Source: Thalassotalea_H sp040779345
Lineage (GTDB): Bacteria; Pseudomonadota; Gammaproteobacteria; Enterobacterales; Alteromonadaceae
Assembly (NCBI GenBank): GCA_040779345.1
Contig: JBFONU010000007.1
Location: forward strand, 62,001-126,000
Direction: 5' to 3'
Length of the DNA: 64,000 nucleotides
Each line of letters starts with the position of its first letter. The stretch's first letter is position 1. The position numbers were made by a program, and so were the translations under genes. Below are positions 26,831 through 34,935 of this stretch, one piece after another. The notes under the pieces were generated by a model that ran no database searches, was not told where the DNA came from, and worked only from the letters and a program-made list of their open reading frames with translations.

Positions 26831-26854
26831 TAAACCCCTGTATACAGGGGTTTA
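26831..26854 (-). terminator. Perfect 24-bp palindrome after the FAS1 lipoprotein gene
   Basis: Positions 26831-26854 form a perfect palindrome whose arms are TAAACCCCTGTA and its complement. It lies 24 bp after the stop of the FAS1 lipoprotein gene and just upstream of the LON-gene promoter. The position suggests a terminator, but the T tract is weak and there is no loop beyond the centre. A binding site for a dimeric protein is an alternative. Confidence 0.6.
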
Positions 26855-26878
26855 TAGAGTCGAATAATTAAATCGTTG

Positions 26879-28702
26879 TTAATCCAAAATTACTGTATCG
26901 ATCACATGAATAATGCCATTGGTTGTATAAATGTCTGAAATGATCACATGAGCACCTCCGATCATTAACATGCCAGTGTCTGCATCTATCATAACATCGA
27001 CAGTTTTACCTGATTCAGTAGTAAGCATTTTACCATTGGCTGCATAGCCATCTAATGACGTTACCACTGCGTCGCTAACGACATGTGTTAATAATACTTC
27101 TGTTAACGCGTCTGTATCAGCTAATAATGCAGATAAAGCATCAGCATCAATTTTTTCAAAGGCAGCATTTGTAGGTGCGAAGACGGTAAAATTAGCATTC
27201 TCATCAGATAAGGTTGTCACTAAATCGGCTGCAGTTAATGCCGTGACCAAAGTAGAAAAGTTATCTGGATCAGCAAGTGCAACTTCAACAATATTTTGTG
27301 TTGGTGTAACCATCATCGCAGGAGGCATGATGACATTGTTAATTACATGAATGATACCATTATCAGCCATGACATCAGCTGAAGTGACTGTAGCACCATT
27401 AACATATAAGGTAGAGTCAACAAATGATAAAGAAACCTTATCGCCATTAGCAACTTCTACCATATTTTCAGCAGACTGTGCGACTGAAATTGCGCCGTCA
27501 GCCATCACCTTGCCAGGTAAAACGTGGTATAACAAAATATTCGCTAATTGCTCAGCCGTTAAACTTTCCAACGTACCAGCAGGCAACTTAGCAAAAGCCT
27601 CATCGGTTGGGGCAAAAACAGTGAAGTTATTATCTAAGTCAGCCAGCGTTGTATCTAAACCTGTTGATTGTAATGCAGAAACTAATGTTGAAAAGCTGCC
27701 ATTAGAGACTGCAACATCAACGATACTCATTGCAGGAGCAGGAATTTCAACATCACCTACAACAACGGCATCAATGACATGAATAATACCATTAGTGGTA
27801 TAAATATCTTTGATTATAATGTTAGCACCACCAAACGTTAACATGTCTGTAGCCGCATTAATTTTTAACTCGATATTGGCCATTGAGGCAGTTTCAACCA
27901 TAGCGCCACTTAATGAAAAAGCCGTCACAGCATCGACCGCACTGCCAATAATGACATGTTGGCGCAAAATGCTTTCAAGAACATCGGGATTTTCAAGTAA
28001 GGTATTAAAGGTTGATTCACCAATTAAAGCAAAAGCATCATCGGTTGGAGCAAAAACGGTAAAAGTTGTACTTTCGTCTACAAGCACTGAGTCCAATGAT
28101 GTCGCTTTAAGGGCATCAACTAAAATAGTGAAACGTCCATCTGCCACAGCAGTTTCGACAATGTTACTAACCGGTTCCATCATTTCTTCTGGGGGGAGTA
28201 ACACCGCATCAATCACATGAATAATACCGTTATCTGTTTGAATATCAGAGATTGTTACAGTAGAAGTATTTATTAATAACTCATCACCATCTAATGATAA
28301 TCCAACAGAATCGCCATTAACCATTTCAACCGTGGTACCGACAAGTGTCAGCGCTGTGGCTGCATCAACCTCACTGCCAACAACATGATATGTCAATATG
28401 TCTGATAATTTATCAGTATCTGCTAATAGAGCATCAATCGTGTCTTGCCCTAATAAAGCAAATGCATCATCAGTTGGCGCAAAAACAGTAAATGATTGAG
28501 ATGTATCAGATAAGGTATCATCTAGCCCTGTTGCCTGTAACGCTGCAACTAAGGTGGTAAAATTACCATCGTTGACGGCAACATCAACAATAGTCATAGG
28601 CACTTTCTCTTCAACATGCTTATCTTTATCATCGCTATCATTACACGACTGCAAGAAAAGCATGGATATAATAGTTAGACTCACTACCTTTATATAATTC
28701 AT
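26879..28702 (-). CDS. Lipoprotein with four fasciclin (FAS1) domains
   Basis: Starting at 28702 the protein has a lipoprotein signal with lipobox LQSC and then four FAS1 domains of about 130-140 residues. Each has the core FTVFAPT-AF and a C-terminal NGIIHVID. FAS1 domains mediate adhesion or ligand binding at the cell surface. The frame is open up to 28828, but I reject that start: a GAGG ribosome-binding site precedes the ATG at 28702, and an ECF-type promoter (28732-28761) lies inside the longer frame. The promoter places it in the photo-oxidative regulon. It is divergent from the TIGR01777 epimerase gene. Confidence 0.93.
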   Translation of the reverse strand: MNYIKVVSLTIISMLFLQSCNDSDDKDKHVEEKVPMTIVDVAVNDGNFTTLVAALQATGLDDTLSDTSQSFTVFAPTDDAFALLGQDTIDALLADTDKLSDILTYHVVGSEVDAATALTLVGTTVEMVNGDSVGLSLDGDELLINTSTVTISDIQTDNGIIHVIDAVLLPPEEMMEPVSNIVETAVADGRFTILVDALKATSLDSVLVDESTTFTVFAPTDDAFALIGESTFNTLLENPDVLESILRQHVIIGSAVDAVTAFSLSGAMVETASMANIELKINAATDMLTFGGANIIIKDIYTTNGIIHVIDAVVVGDVEIPAPAMSIVDVAVSNGSFSTLVSALQSTGLDTTLADLDNNFTVFAPTDEAFAKLPAGTLESLTAEQLANILLYHVLPGKVMADGAISVAQSAENMVEVANGDKVSLSFVDSTLYVNGATVTSADVMADNGIIHVINNVIMPPAMMVTPTQNIVEVALADPDNFSTLVTALTAADLVTTLSDENANFTVFAPTNAAFEKIDADALSALLADTDALTEVLLTHVVSDAVVTSLDGYAANGKMLTTESGKTVDVMIDADTGMLMIGGAHVIISDIYTTNGIIHVIDTVILD

Positions 28703-28731
28703 TTTTTTATCCTCATGATTGATTACCAAAT

Positions 28732-28761
28732 AACTTACGAAACAAAAATGAGATAAGATCA
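28732..28761 (-). promoter_or_regulatory. ECF-type promoter of the FAS1 lipoprotein gene
   Basis: On the minus strand TGATCT (28761-28756) is followed by an 18-bp spacer ending in CG, then TAAGTT (28737-28732). It lies 29 bp before the chosen ATG at 28702. The TAAG -10 start is the closest of the set to the Rhodobacter RpoE consensus as I recall it. Confidence 0.8.
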
Positions 28762-28796
28762 CTAAAAAATGGATAAAAAAATTAAAAAAAATTATA

Positions 28797-28826
28797 TGAT
28801 CTAAAATGAATAAACGATCGTATGAC
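28797..28826 (+). promoter_or_regulatory. ECF-type promoter of the TIGR01777 epimerase gene
   Basis: TGATCT (28797-28802) is followed by an 18-bp spacer ending in CG, then TATGAC (28821-28826). It lies 98 bp before the epimerase start and 35 bp from the divergent FAS1-gene promoter, so the two genes share a back-to-back control region. Confidence 0.72.
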
Positions 28827-28924
28827 ATAAGTTACACTCTCTTATTTACACACAGCTAATGACAAAATAAAGTCTAAATAGTTAATTAAAAGCAGTGAGT
28901 TAAATAAAAAACGTAGGGCAACTG

Positions 28925-29818
28925 ATGAATATTCTTATAACGGGCGGAACAGGGTTAATTGGACAGCAACTCATCAAGTCATTAAGTCAATGCAGTGTTA
29001 TTACAGTACTGACGAGAGATATTTCGACGGCTGAAAAAACGCTAACTTGTAAAGTGGCACTGATTGACAAGTTAACCTTAGCGGATATAGAAAAACAAGA
29101 TGCTGTGATCAATTTAGCCGGTGAACCAATTGCAGATAAACGCTGGTCAAAAAGCCAGAAAGAGGCAATATGCCACAGTCGCTGGAAGATCACCGAGCAA
29201 ATAACAGAATTTATTAACATCGCAAAAAATCCGCCAAGTCTTTTTATTTCAGGTAGTGCAATTGGCATATATGGTCGGCAAACACATTGTGCTATTGATG
29301 AAAGCTTTACCGACCACCACCAAGAGTTTACCCATGAGGTTTGTGCTACTTGGGAGCGTTTAGCATTAGCTGCTGAGTCAGAAAGCACCCGAGTCGTACT
29401 GTTACGTACTGGCATTGTTCTGGATAAACGTGCTGGAGCGCTGGCGAAAATGTTGCTGCCATTTAAACTAGGCTTAGGCGGTAAAATAGCAAGTGGTCAG
29501 CAAATTATGTCTTGGATTCATATTGAAGACATGATCGCCGCTATTTTACATATCTTAAAAACACCTGAATTAACAGGTCCCGTAAATTTAACCGCCAAAT
29601 TCCCTGTCACAAATGAGGTGTTTTCTCAAACATTAGCGAGCACATTAAATCGACCCAGCTTTTTATTTACGCCCGCAATTGTACTGAAGATTATTTTTGG
29701 TGAAATGGCCGACCTACTTTTGTTTGGCCAGAATGTAATACCCGAAAAACTGAACCGCAGTGGTTTTACATTTAAATACCCGACTATCGATTTAGCATTG
29801 AAAAACTTACTAAAATAA
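28925..29818 (+). CDS. TIGR01777 family epimerase (YfcH/SDR39U1 type)
   Basis: The 297-residue extended-SDR protein begins MNILITGGTGLIGQQLIKSL and carries NLAGEPIADKRWS, the GSAIGIYG and VLLRTGIVLDKRAGAL blocks and a C-terminal DUF1731-like region (KLNRSGFTFKYPTIDLALKNLL). These are diagnostic of TIGR01777 proteins. Substrates are unknown. A gene of this family in a light-stress regulon could act on NADPH or on lipid-derived carbonyls, but this is speculation. It converges with the DUF3833 gene, 7 bp away. Confidence 0.94.
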   Translation: MNILITGGTGLIGQQLIKSLSQCSVITVLTRDISTAEKTLTCKVALIDKLTLADIEKQDAVINLAGEPIADKRWSKSQKEAICHSRWKITEQITEFINIAKNPPSLFISGSAIGIYGRQTHCAIDESFTDHHQEFTHEVCATWERLALAAESESTRVVLLRTGIVLDKRAGALAKMLLPFKLGLGGKIASGQQIMSWIHIEDMIAAILHILKTPELTGPVNLTAKFPVTNEVFSQTLASTLNRPSFLFTPAIVLKIIFGEMADLLLFGQNVIPEKLNRSGFTFKYPTIDLALKNLLK

Positions 29819-29825
29819 ACAGATA

Positions 29826-30377
29826 TTAGCGGCACGTTTTCTTATTGCTTGCTTTATCAAAAAACAAAGTGATTTCTGCAACCTTTACCCCTAATTTTGA
29901 CATCGAGGTTTTATTCATCACTCTTTCTTGGTCAATTTGGTACATCCAATCATCCATCGTAAAGGTATAAATATCTTCATCAATTGGCACTAATAATTGA
30001 TACTGCCATTGAAATGCAAAACCTGACTGTTCACCATGAGCAACGCCAACGACATCTTCGGCGGTACCACTATATTTGCCTTGAGGTAATTGAGTTAATT
30101 TCCACGTTCTGTAGCTAATTTCTCCATCATTAAAATAGAAAGTTTCAGCGAGTTCGCCAATATTTTCTTGCCATGTTGCCTTTAATTCAACACAGAACCT
30201 ACGCGTAGTGAGATTTGAGTAATCTTGTACCATTCCCCACGCTAACATTTCTCCATTAAAGTAGCGCTTAATATCAAATGTAGGCTGGCTCTCTTTGTAG
30301 TCACTAATATGAGTGGTGCAACTGCTAATAAATAAAACGAAAAAACAACTGTAAATTAACGGGGTAACTTTTAACAT
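29826..30377 (-). CDS. DUF3833 family lipoprotein
   Basis: A lipoprotein signal ends at ISSC. The mature part matches DUF3833: FDIKRYFNGEMLAWGMVQDYSN, FCVELKATW, GTAEDVVGVAHGEQSGFAFQWQYQL and YTFTMDDWMYQID. It looks like a beta-barrel lipid-binding protein of the envelope. Its ATG overlaps the stop of the chalcone-isomerase-like gene (TAATG). The three genes DUF2878, chalcone isomerase and DUF3833 form one operon behind an ECF-type promoter. Confidence 0.92.
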   Translation of the reverse strand: MLKVTPLIYSCFFVLFISSCTTHISDYKESQPTFDIKRYFNGEMLAWGMVQDYSNLTTRRFCVELKATWQENIGELAETFYFNDGEISYRTWKLTQLPQGKYSGTAEDVVGVAHGEQSGFAFQWQYQLLVPIDEDIYTFTMDDWMYQIDQERVMNKTSMSKLGVKVAEITLFFDKASNKKTCR

Positions 30378-30940
30378 TATTGAATGCCTCCAAGCAGTTG
30401 AGCTCTTAATTTTTTTTCACTTGTGTTCGGTGAAAGCCAAATATCTAAAAATAAGCGACTAAACTCTTTTTGTTTAATAAGACCTATTTTCTCGCCATTA
30501 AAATAGAATATTGACTGGTGATGGTGTACAACCATCGTTAATTTATCACCAGCAGCTATATCCGGCCAAATTTCCTGCAATAGTGGAACAAACGGCTTGT
30601 AGTGATTTTCTGGCACATCTAAATATTGCCATTGCTCTATTGTTCGCTCTAGCAAATCTTTACTCGTGATATCTCTGTAATACTCAATTTCAAATATCAC
30701 GGTGTCGGATAAGTTTTCTGGTGAATACTTACCCGACTCTGTATATAAGATGCTGTTGTATATATCCCAAAACAACACTGAAAATGGTGCGCTTCCAACC
30801 TCTTTTAAATTAAGCTGTTTATAATCTTTAGTAAGACAATCACCGGAAAAGCTTATGTTTTCATTATAAAACGCTAAACTTTTCCCACTAAAAAAGAGCA
30901 CATTAATTAGCAATAACATCGTGATAAAGTATTTAGGCAT
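30377..30940 (-). CDS. Chalcone-isomerase-like periplasmic protein
   Basis: After a signal peptide (about 1-23, GKSLAFY), the protein shows the bacterial chalcone-isomerase-like fold: LKEVGSAPFSVLFWDIYNSILYTE, FEIEYYRDITSKDLLERTIEQW and SRLFLDIWLSPNTSEKKLRAQLLG. Plant relatives without isomerase activity bind fatty acids. An acyl-chain-binding role would fit a lipid-remodelling regulon but is inferred. It overlaps the DUF2878 gene by 8 bp and the DUF3833 gene by 1 bp. Confidence 0.88.
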   Translation of the reverse strand: MPKYFITMLLLINVLFFSGKSLAFYNENISFSGDCLTKDYKQLNLKEVGSAPFSVLFWDIYNSILYTESGKYSPENLSDTVIFEIEYYRDITSKDLLERTIEQWQYLDVPENHYKPFVPLLQEIWPDIAAGDKLTMVVHHHQSIFYFNGEKIGLIKQKEFSRLFLDIWLSPNTSEKKLRAQLLGGIQ

Positions 30941-31436
30941 TCGTTGACTCCTGAAGATAAAACGTTTCTTTTAAACGAAAAAATAAAACAAACAGTAACG
31001 ACCAAATAGTGCCTAAGACTATAAAGCTAATCGCGAGATCATAGCCAAACTCTACCGCTGACAAATGACTGCCTGCCAAATAACTCAATGGTGGGAAAAT
31101 ATATCCAACTAACCATTGTAACTTTATCGAAGATCTTAAAAATTGAAGACTGTGAGCAATTGTCGCGGCAAAAGCACACCACAACATAACTAACCACAAC
31201 GGAATGCTATTTCTGTCTGTAAAGACTAACACATCAAAAAATTGCAACAGCGAATCAACGGCTGTCCCGATAATGGTTATCGAGATAAGAAGCTTCAACT
31301 CTGCCAAGGGTTGTTTACAACAATAAACATGCATGGCTAGCCATATCAATGTAAAAGGGATATAGCTATTCCCTATCATAACCAGCCCAAACCAAGAGAG
31401 GTTAAAACCTATAATATTAAGCAGCATAACTTCCAT
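30933..31436 (-). CDS. DUF2878 family membrane protein
   Basis: A 167-residue protein of about five transmembrane segments, with the family pattern IIGFNLSWFGLVMIGNSYIPFTLIWLAMHV, TAVDSLLQFFDVL and PLWLVMLWCAFAATIAHSL. The first ATG (31436) has a ribosome-binding site almost touching it; a second ATG nine bases downstream (31427) is better spaced and may be the true start. It heads the DUF2878-chalcone isomerase-DUF3833 operon. The ECF-type promoter at 31466-31495 lies 29 bp upstream. Function unknown. Confidence 0.9.
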   Translation of the reverse strand: MEVMLLNIIGFNLSWFGLVMIGNSYIPFTLIWLAMHVYCCKQPLAELKLLISITIIGTAVDSLLQFFDVLVFTDRNSIPLWLVMLWCAFAATIAHSLQFLRSSIKLQWLVGYIFPPLSYLAGSHLSAVEFGYDLAISFIVLGTIWSLLFVLFFRLKETFYLQESTNA

Positions 31437-31465
31437 GCCTTTTATCGTCTTTATTTACCTAATTA

Positions 31466-31495
31466 ACTGTACGGTTTCATTTTATTTTTGGATCA
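31466..31495 (-). promoter_or_regulatory. ECF-type promoter of the DUF2878 operon
   Basis: On the minus strand TGATCC (31495-31490) is followed by an 18-bp spacer ending in CG, then TACAGT (31471-31466). It shares its geometry with the other five promoters of the island. Confidence 0.82.
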
Positions 31496-31533
31496 CTTTA
31501 AAAGTTTATTTGCTGATTTAATTTTTAGTTTAG

Positions 31534-31563
31534 TGATCCAAACGAAAAAAACCTTCGTACACT
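31534..31563 (+). promoter_or_regulatory. ECF-type promoter of the thioredoxin-like lipoprotein gene
   Basis: TGATCC (31534-31539) is followed by an 18-bp spacer ending in CG, then TACACT (31558-31563). It lies 59 bp before the lipoprotein ATG and is back-to-back with the DUF2878 promoter, the second such divergent pair in the island. Confidence 0.78.
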
Positions 31564-31622
31564 TTACTAACGAAGCGATTAATTAATCTTTTACTTAACA
31601 GAACATAGCTAAGGCTTGAATA

Positions 31623-32138
31623 ATGAAATATTTTTTACTTGTACTTTCCCTCTTCTTCACTTTAGGGTGCAGTAACACCTACACAAATCAATCTCACGTT
31701 GGCAAAGTATTTCCGTCGGTTTCAGGAGAAAGCCTCGAAAAAAATCAGGTCAACATTCCCCAAGACTTCAAGGGTAAACAAACACTTTTACTCATTGGCT
31801 ACAAACAAAACTCGCAATTTGATATTGATAGATGGTTAATTGGTTTAGACATGACTAAGACAACTGTCGATGTTTATGAAATTCCTACCATCCAAGGTTT
31901 GTTTCCAAGAATGTTTAGCACCTTTATTGATGATGGCATGAGAGCTGGTATTCCCAAGCCCTTATGGAAAGGCGTTATTACCGTTTATAAAGACGGTGAT
32001 AAAGTGCAGAAATTTACCGGTAACGAGAACCCTAACAACGCCAGAGTTATTTTACTGAATGAAAATGGCATGATAACGTTTATGTACGACGATGGTTTTT
32101 CAGTGAGTGCGCTTAATGAAGTACGAGATTTATTATAA
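31623..32138 (+). CDS. Lipoprotein with a thioredoxin-like (Atp10-resembling) fold
   Basis: A lipoprotein signal ends at LGCS. The 150-residue mature part has an alternating alpha/beta pattern: GKQTLLLIGYKQNSQFDIDRWL, an extended helix region, a strand VITVYKDGDKVQKF and ARVILLNENGMITFMYDDGFS. It recalls thioredoxin-like or Atp10-type proteins but has no CxxC. I assign only the fold, with modest confidence. The ECF-type promoter upstream suggests it is the rightmost member of the photo-oxidative regulon. Confidence 0.7.
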   Translation: MKYFLLVLSLFFTLGCSNTYTNQSHVGKVFPSVSGESLEKNQVNIPQDFKGKQTLLLIGYKQNSQFDIDRWLIGLDMTKTTVDVYEIPTIQGLFPRMFSTFIDDGMRAGIPKPLWKGVITVYKDGDKVQKFTGNENPNNARVILLNENGMITFMYDDGFSVSALNEVRDLL

Positions 32139-32336
32139 AGATAACGAATAACGTTATCGACTCTACGTGGTAGCGTTTTCACATAAGGCTAACCAAATAA
32201 AGTGATAGCCAAGCTTAACTATGCCGATGAGACACTTATCGATTATTTAACGCCAATATGCTCAGTGTTAAATATAGCGCTAGAGAATTACCATCTCTAA
32301 AAGAAACGGTTAGTAATAGCTTAATCATCATAGTGA

Positions 32337-32375
32337 AGTCGAATTATCCTGCGGCAGTTATTGGATAATTCGACT
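32337..32375. repeat. Perfect 13-bp inverted repeat in the gap before a membrane protein gene
   Basis: AGTCGAATTATCC (32337-32349) and its exact complement GGATAATTCGACT (32363-32375) enclose a 13-nt loop. It sits between two convergent genes, 38 bp from the stop of the minus-strand gene. A terminator role is possible, but no T tract follows directly. Confidence 0.6.
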
Positions 32376-32412
32376 ATATAGCACTTTAACTAAGTGAAAA
32401 CCTATCGATATT

Positions 32413-32790
32413 TCATAAGCTCATCCAAGACAAAGCCGCAATAATAATAAGCACTATCCAAGCAGGATGACGACCTTTGGTAGCAAAGAGAATCAATAGA
32501 CTACCAGACAACATAGACACAGCGATGGATAGAATGATAAACCTTACATTTTCAGTAATAACAATATCATCGGTAGACAACTGACAAAGTATCGCCCCAA
32601 TACTAAAAGCGAGAATAGTGATAAAGTGCCAAGTAGCCCATATAATTCTAACATGCCTTTCTTTAAGTTCGCTATGGCTACCAGTGGGAACCAATGTACC
32701 ATCTCGCAACTTCTGAAAAATTAAAAACTCACCTAACAGGGTATGTATAACACCAAGTAAAATAGTTAAAATGCCAGCAATCAGTAACAT
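32413..32790 (-). CDS. Small four-helix membrane protein of unknown function
   Basis: The 125-residue protein has about four transmembrane segments (LLIAGILTILLGVIHTLLGE, IIWATWHFITILAFSIGAIL, FIILSIAVSMLSGSLLILF, IVLIIIAALSWMSL). Polar loops contain SELKERHVRI and His residues near the first and second helices (VIHTLLGE, ATWHF). I do not recognise the family. It lies 79 bp after the thioredoxin-like gene on the same strand and may be co-transcribed. No ECF-type promoter was seen. Confidence 0.72.
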   Translation of the reverse strand: MLLIAGILTILLGVIHTLLGEFLIFQKLRDGTLVPTGSHSELKERHVRIIWATWHFITILAFSIGAILCQLSTDDIVITENVRFIILSIAVSMLSGSLLILFATKGRHPAWIVLIIIAALSWMSL

Positions 32791-32869
32791 AGTATCATCC
32801 CTTTTTTGAATTATTGTATCGGTTATTTCCGTTAGCTCACCATTTGTGAAGAAGTTATCAGCTTAATGT

Positions 32870-33820
32870 TCATAACAAAGATAACTGCGCTTTTAGCTTT
32901 TCTTGATCTGAGAAATTAGCCGTTTCAAATAAGATTGTACCGTTTTTAACAATCACTAAGCGTGGTAAATTTTTTATCCCATAATGATGAAATAGCTGAT
33001 TACTGGTATCTATTGATATCGAATGCATTATTTTATACTTCTTCACATATTGAGCAAGTTCAGGCTCCCCCGTCCAAAGTCTCGAAATAACACCTTGCCA
33101 TTGCATATTATTAAACGTTTGCGAAAAGTCATTGACCATATTTTGTCCTGCAACGCATTGTTTCGCTGTTGCTGAACGCGCGTCTTTTAAATACCAATCA
33201 CACCATGTAGCGCTAAAATACAGTGCATGTAGTTTATCATCATTTACCTTAATAACCGGTTCAGAAAATACTTGGGGTTGAGCTAAGCTATCCATTAAAT
33301 CTACCCTTCCTTGTTGACTAATAAGTGCTATTTTATTGTCTAATACTGAATTAGCTTTATGGCCGATATGCACTAAGTTCATTTGCTGATCAAACAATAA
33401 ATGATATGGCGTGCCCTTTAATCTAAATGCTTGAGCTAAATCGCCACTTTTGTCTATGGCCAATGGCATAGATAATCCAAACTTCGCCTTGCTTTTAAGA
33501 ACCTCAGCTAAGTCATCATTTAAACCAAGATTAATGGCAATCACCATTAAGTCATCCTGATATCGCTGATGGATTTGTTCAAAATGTGGCATTTGTTCCT
33601 GACATGGAACACACCAGGTCGCCCAAAATTTAAGATAAAGTGACTTTTTCCCTTGCAGCGCTTTTAAGGTGATAACTTCACCTGATAATAAGGTGATAGG
33701 TAGGGTGAGTAATTTCTCAGGTAAGTTAGACGCTTTGACGGGCTGATAAAATAGACATAAGAACAGACAAATAATGATGAATGAGCTATAGCTAAACCTT
33801 GGTTGACTCGATTGATTCAC
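32870..33820 (-). CDS. Secreted protein with two thioredoxin-like domains (TlpA/ResA type)
   Basis: A signal sequence (FSYSSFIIICLFLCLFYQPVKA) precedes a TlpA-type domain (about 30-170) with active site WCVPC and cis-Pro in KGTPYHLLF. A second thioredoxin-like domain (about 200-316) has ATWCDWYL in place of CxxC, with another Cys further on (AKQC), and an IKNLPRLVIV strand. The second domain is probably not a standard disulfide reductase. I chose GTG at 33820 as start because GAGGAT lies 6 nt upstream; the frame is open to 33910 but that extension precedes the signal peptide. The divergent LysR gene may regulate it. Confidence 0.85.
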   Translation of the reverse strand: MNQSSQPRFSYSSFIIICLFLCLFYQPVKASNLPEKLLTLPITLLSGEVITLKALQGKKSLYLKFWATWCVPCQEQMPHFEQIHQRYQDDLMVIAINLGLNDDLAEVLKSKAKFGLSMPLAIDKSGDLAQAFRLKGTPYHLLFDQQMNLVHIGHKANSVLDNKIALISQQGRVDLMDSLAQPQVFSEPVIKVNDDKLHALYFSATWCDWYLKDARSATAKQCVAGQNMVNDFSQTFNNMQWQGVISRLWTGEPELAQYVKKYKIMHSISIDTSNQLFHHYGIKNLPRLVIVKNGTILFETANFSDQEKLKAQLSLL

Positions 33821-33937
33821 AATATCCTCTTTAGCAAATTTAAAAAAATTCGCTAAAATATTGCCACCAAAATCTGATTGTCGGAAGTGACATTTTAGAC
33901 TAACATTCATGAATTATTTTCACGAGTAATTACGGTT

Positions 33938-34867
33938 ATGGACAAGTTTAGAAGTATTTCTTTGTTTATATCAACAATTGAAACCGGAAGCTTCACTGCT
34001 ACAGCTAAAAAACACGCCACAGATCCTTCAACAGTGAGTAAAGCGATAAAAAGGTTAGAAGAGCAGCTAGGTTTGCAGTTATTTTATCGTTCAACACGTC
34101 AACTGAGTTTAACCCGAGCGGGTGAGCAGTATGCTGAAATGGTTGGCGGCTTTCTAAAGCAGCTAAATACATTTGAAGATGATCTTAAGTCTTCTAATGA
34201 GGATTATGCTGGCTCACTAAAAATTAACTTACCTATTTCATATGGCCGACTCTATGTACTTCCTATGCTATGTGAATTTAAAAAACAATACCCGGAAATT
34301 AGTTTAGATATCAATTTTAGAGATCAATATGTCGACATGATTGCTGATGGAATAGACGTTTCTATTAGAAGTGGCACCATTGCAGATAGTCGATTAGTTG
34401 CTCAAAAATTAACGCCTATGGAATTTGTCTTATGTGCAGGTAATACCTTATCAGAAACAACAGAACTTAATATTTCCAACAAAGGCTTATCAGATTTACC
34501 TTGGATAATGTTTCGCTTTAAGCAAACAGGTAAAACAATGCCAATAGATTTTCACTATCAAGGAAGACATATTCACATTGATCCAACCAAAGTGACTATT
34601 GTTGATGATGGCGACGCTATGGCCGAAATGTGTGCTGCGGGTCTAGGCTTGGCATTAATGCCACACTTTTCAGTGAAAGAGTTGATCCAAAACGGAAAAA
34701 TGAAAATGATCACTAAGGTTGATGGTTTTCAAAATGCTGGCATTTATATCGTCTATCCTAAAAGAAATTATCTCCCCAAAAGGACACAACTTTTTATCGA
34801 GTACATAAAAAACTACCTAAAGAAAATCGGTGAGTCCCCTGCTAATACTTGGTTGACGGATGTTTAG
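33938..34867 (+). CDS. LysR-family transcriptional regulator
   Basis: The N-terminal winged helix reads FISTIETGSFTATAKKHATDPSTVSKAIKRLEEQLGLQLFYRSTRQLSLT, and a substrate-binding effector domain follows (SLKINLPISYGRLYVLPMLCEF). The length of 309 residues is usual and the sequence is of the CrgA-like subfamily. It is divergent from the two-domain thioredoxin gene, with about 117 bp between the chosen starts, so that gene is its first candidate target. Confidence 0.93.
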   Translation: MDKFRSISLFISTIETGSFTATAKKHATDPSTVSKAIKRLEEQLGLQLFYRSTRQLSLTRAGEQYAEMVGGFLKQLNTFEDDLKSSNEDYAGSLKINLPISYGRLYVLPMLCEFKKQYPEISLDINFRDQYVDMIADGIDVSIRSGTIADSRLVAQKLTPMEFVLCAGNTLSETTELNISNKGLSDLPWIMFRFKQTGKTMPIDFHYQGRHIHIDPTKVTIVDDGDAMAEMCAAGLGLALMPHFSVKELIQNGKMKMITKVDGFQNAGIYIVYPKRNYLPKRTQLFIEYIKNYLKKIGESPANTWLTDV

Positions 34868-34921
34868 CCACACTAAGGACGACTATTTAAAATTCTCAGG
34901 GTAATCGTCATTAGCTGTGGC
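34867..34921. terminator. Long imperfect hairpin between convergent LysR and PEP-CTERM genes
   Basis: GCCACA (34867-34872) pairs with TGTGGC (34916-34921), and inside that GGACGA region pairs with TCGTC and CTAA with TTAG. It begins within the LysR stop region and ends 14 bp before the end of the PEP-CTERM gene. It could end transcription from both sides. Confidence 0.5.
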
Positions 34922-34935
34922 AGAAACTTTAGCCT

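Noticed and set aside
27351..28220. Two plus-strand open frames opposite the FAS1 gene
   Set aside because: They mirror the repeated FAS1 coding sequence, have no ribosome-binding site and show low-complexity Ser/Ala/Thr composition.
28703..28828. N-terminal extension of the FAS1 lipoprotein
   Set aside because: It contains the ECF-type promoter, and the ATG at 28702 has a good ribosome-binding site directly before a lipoprotein signal.
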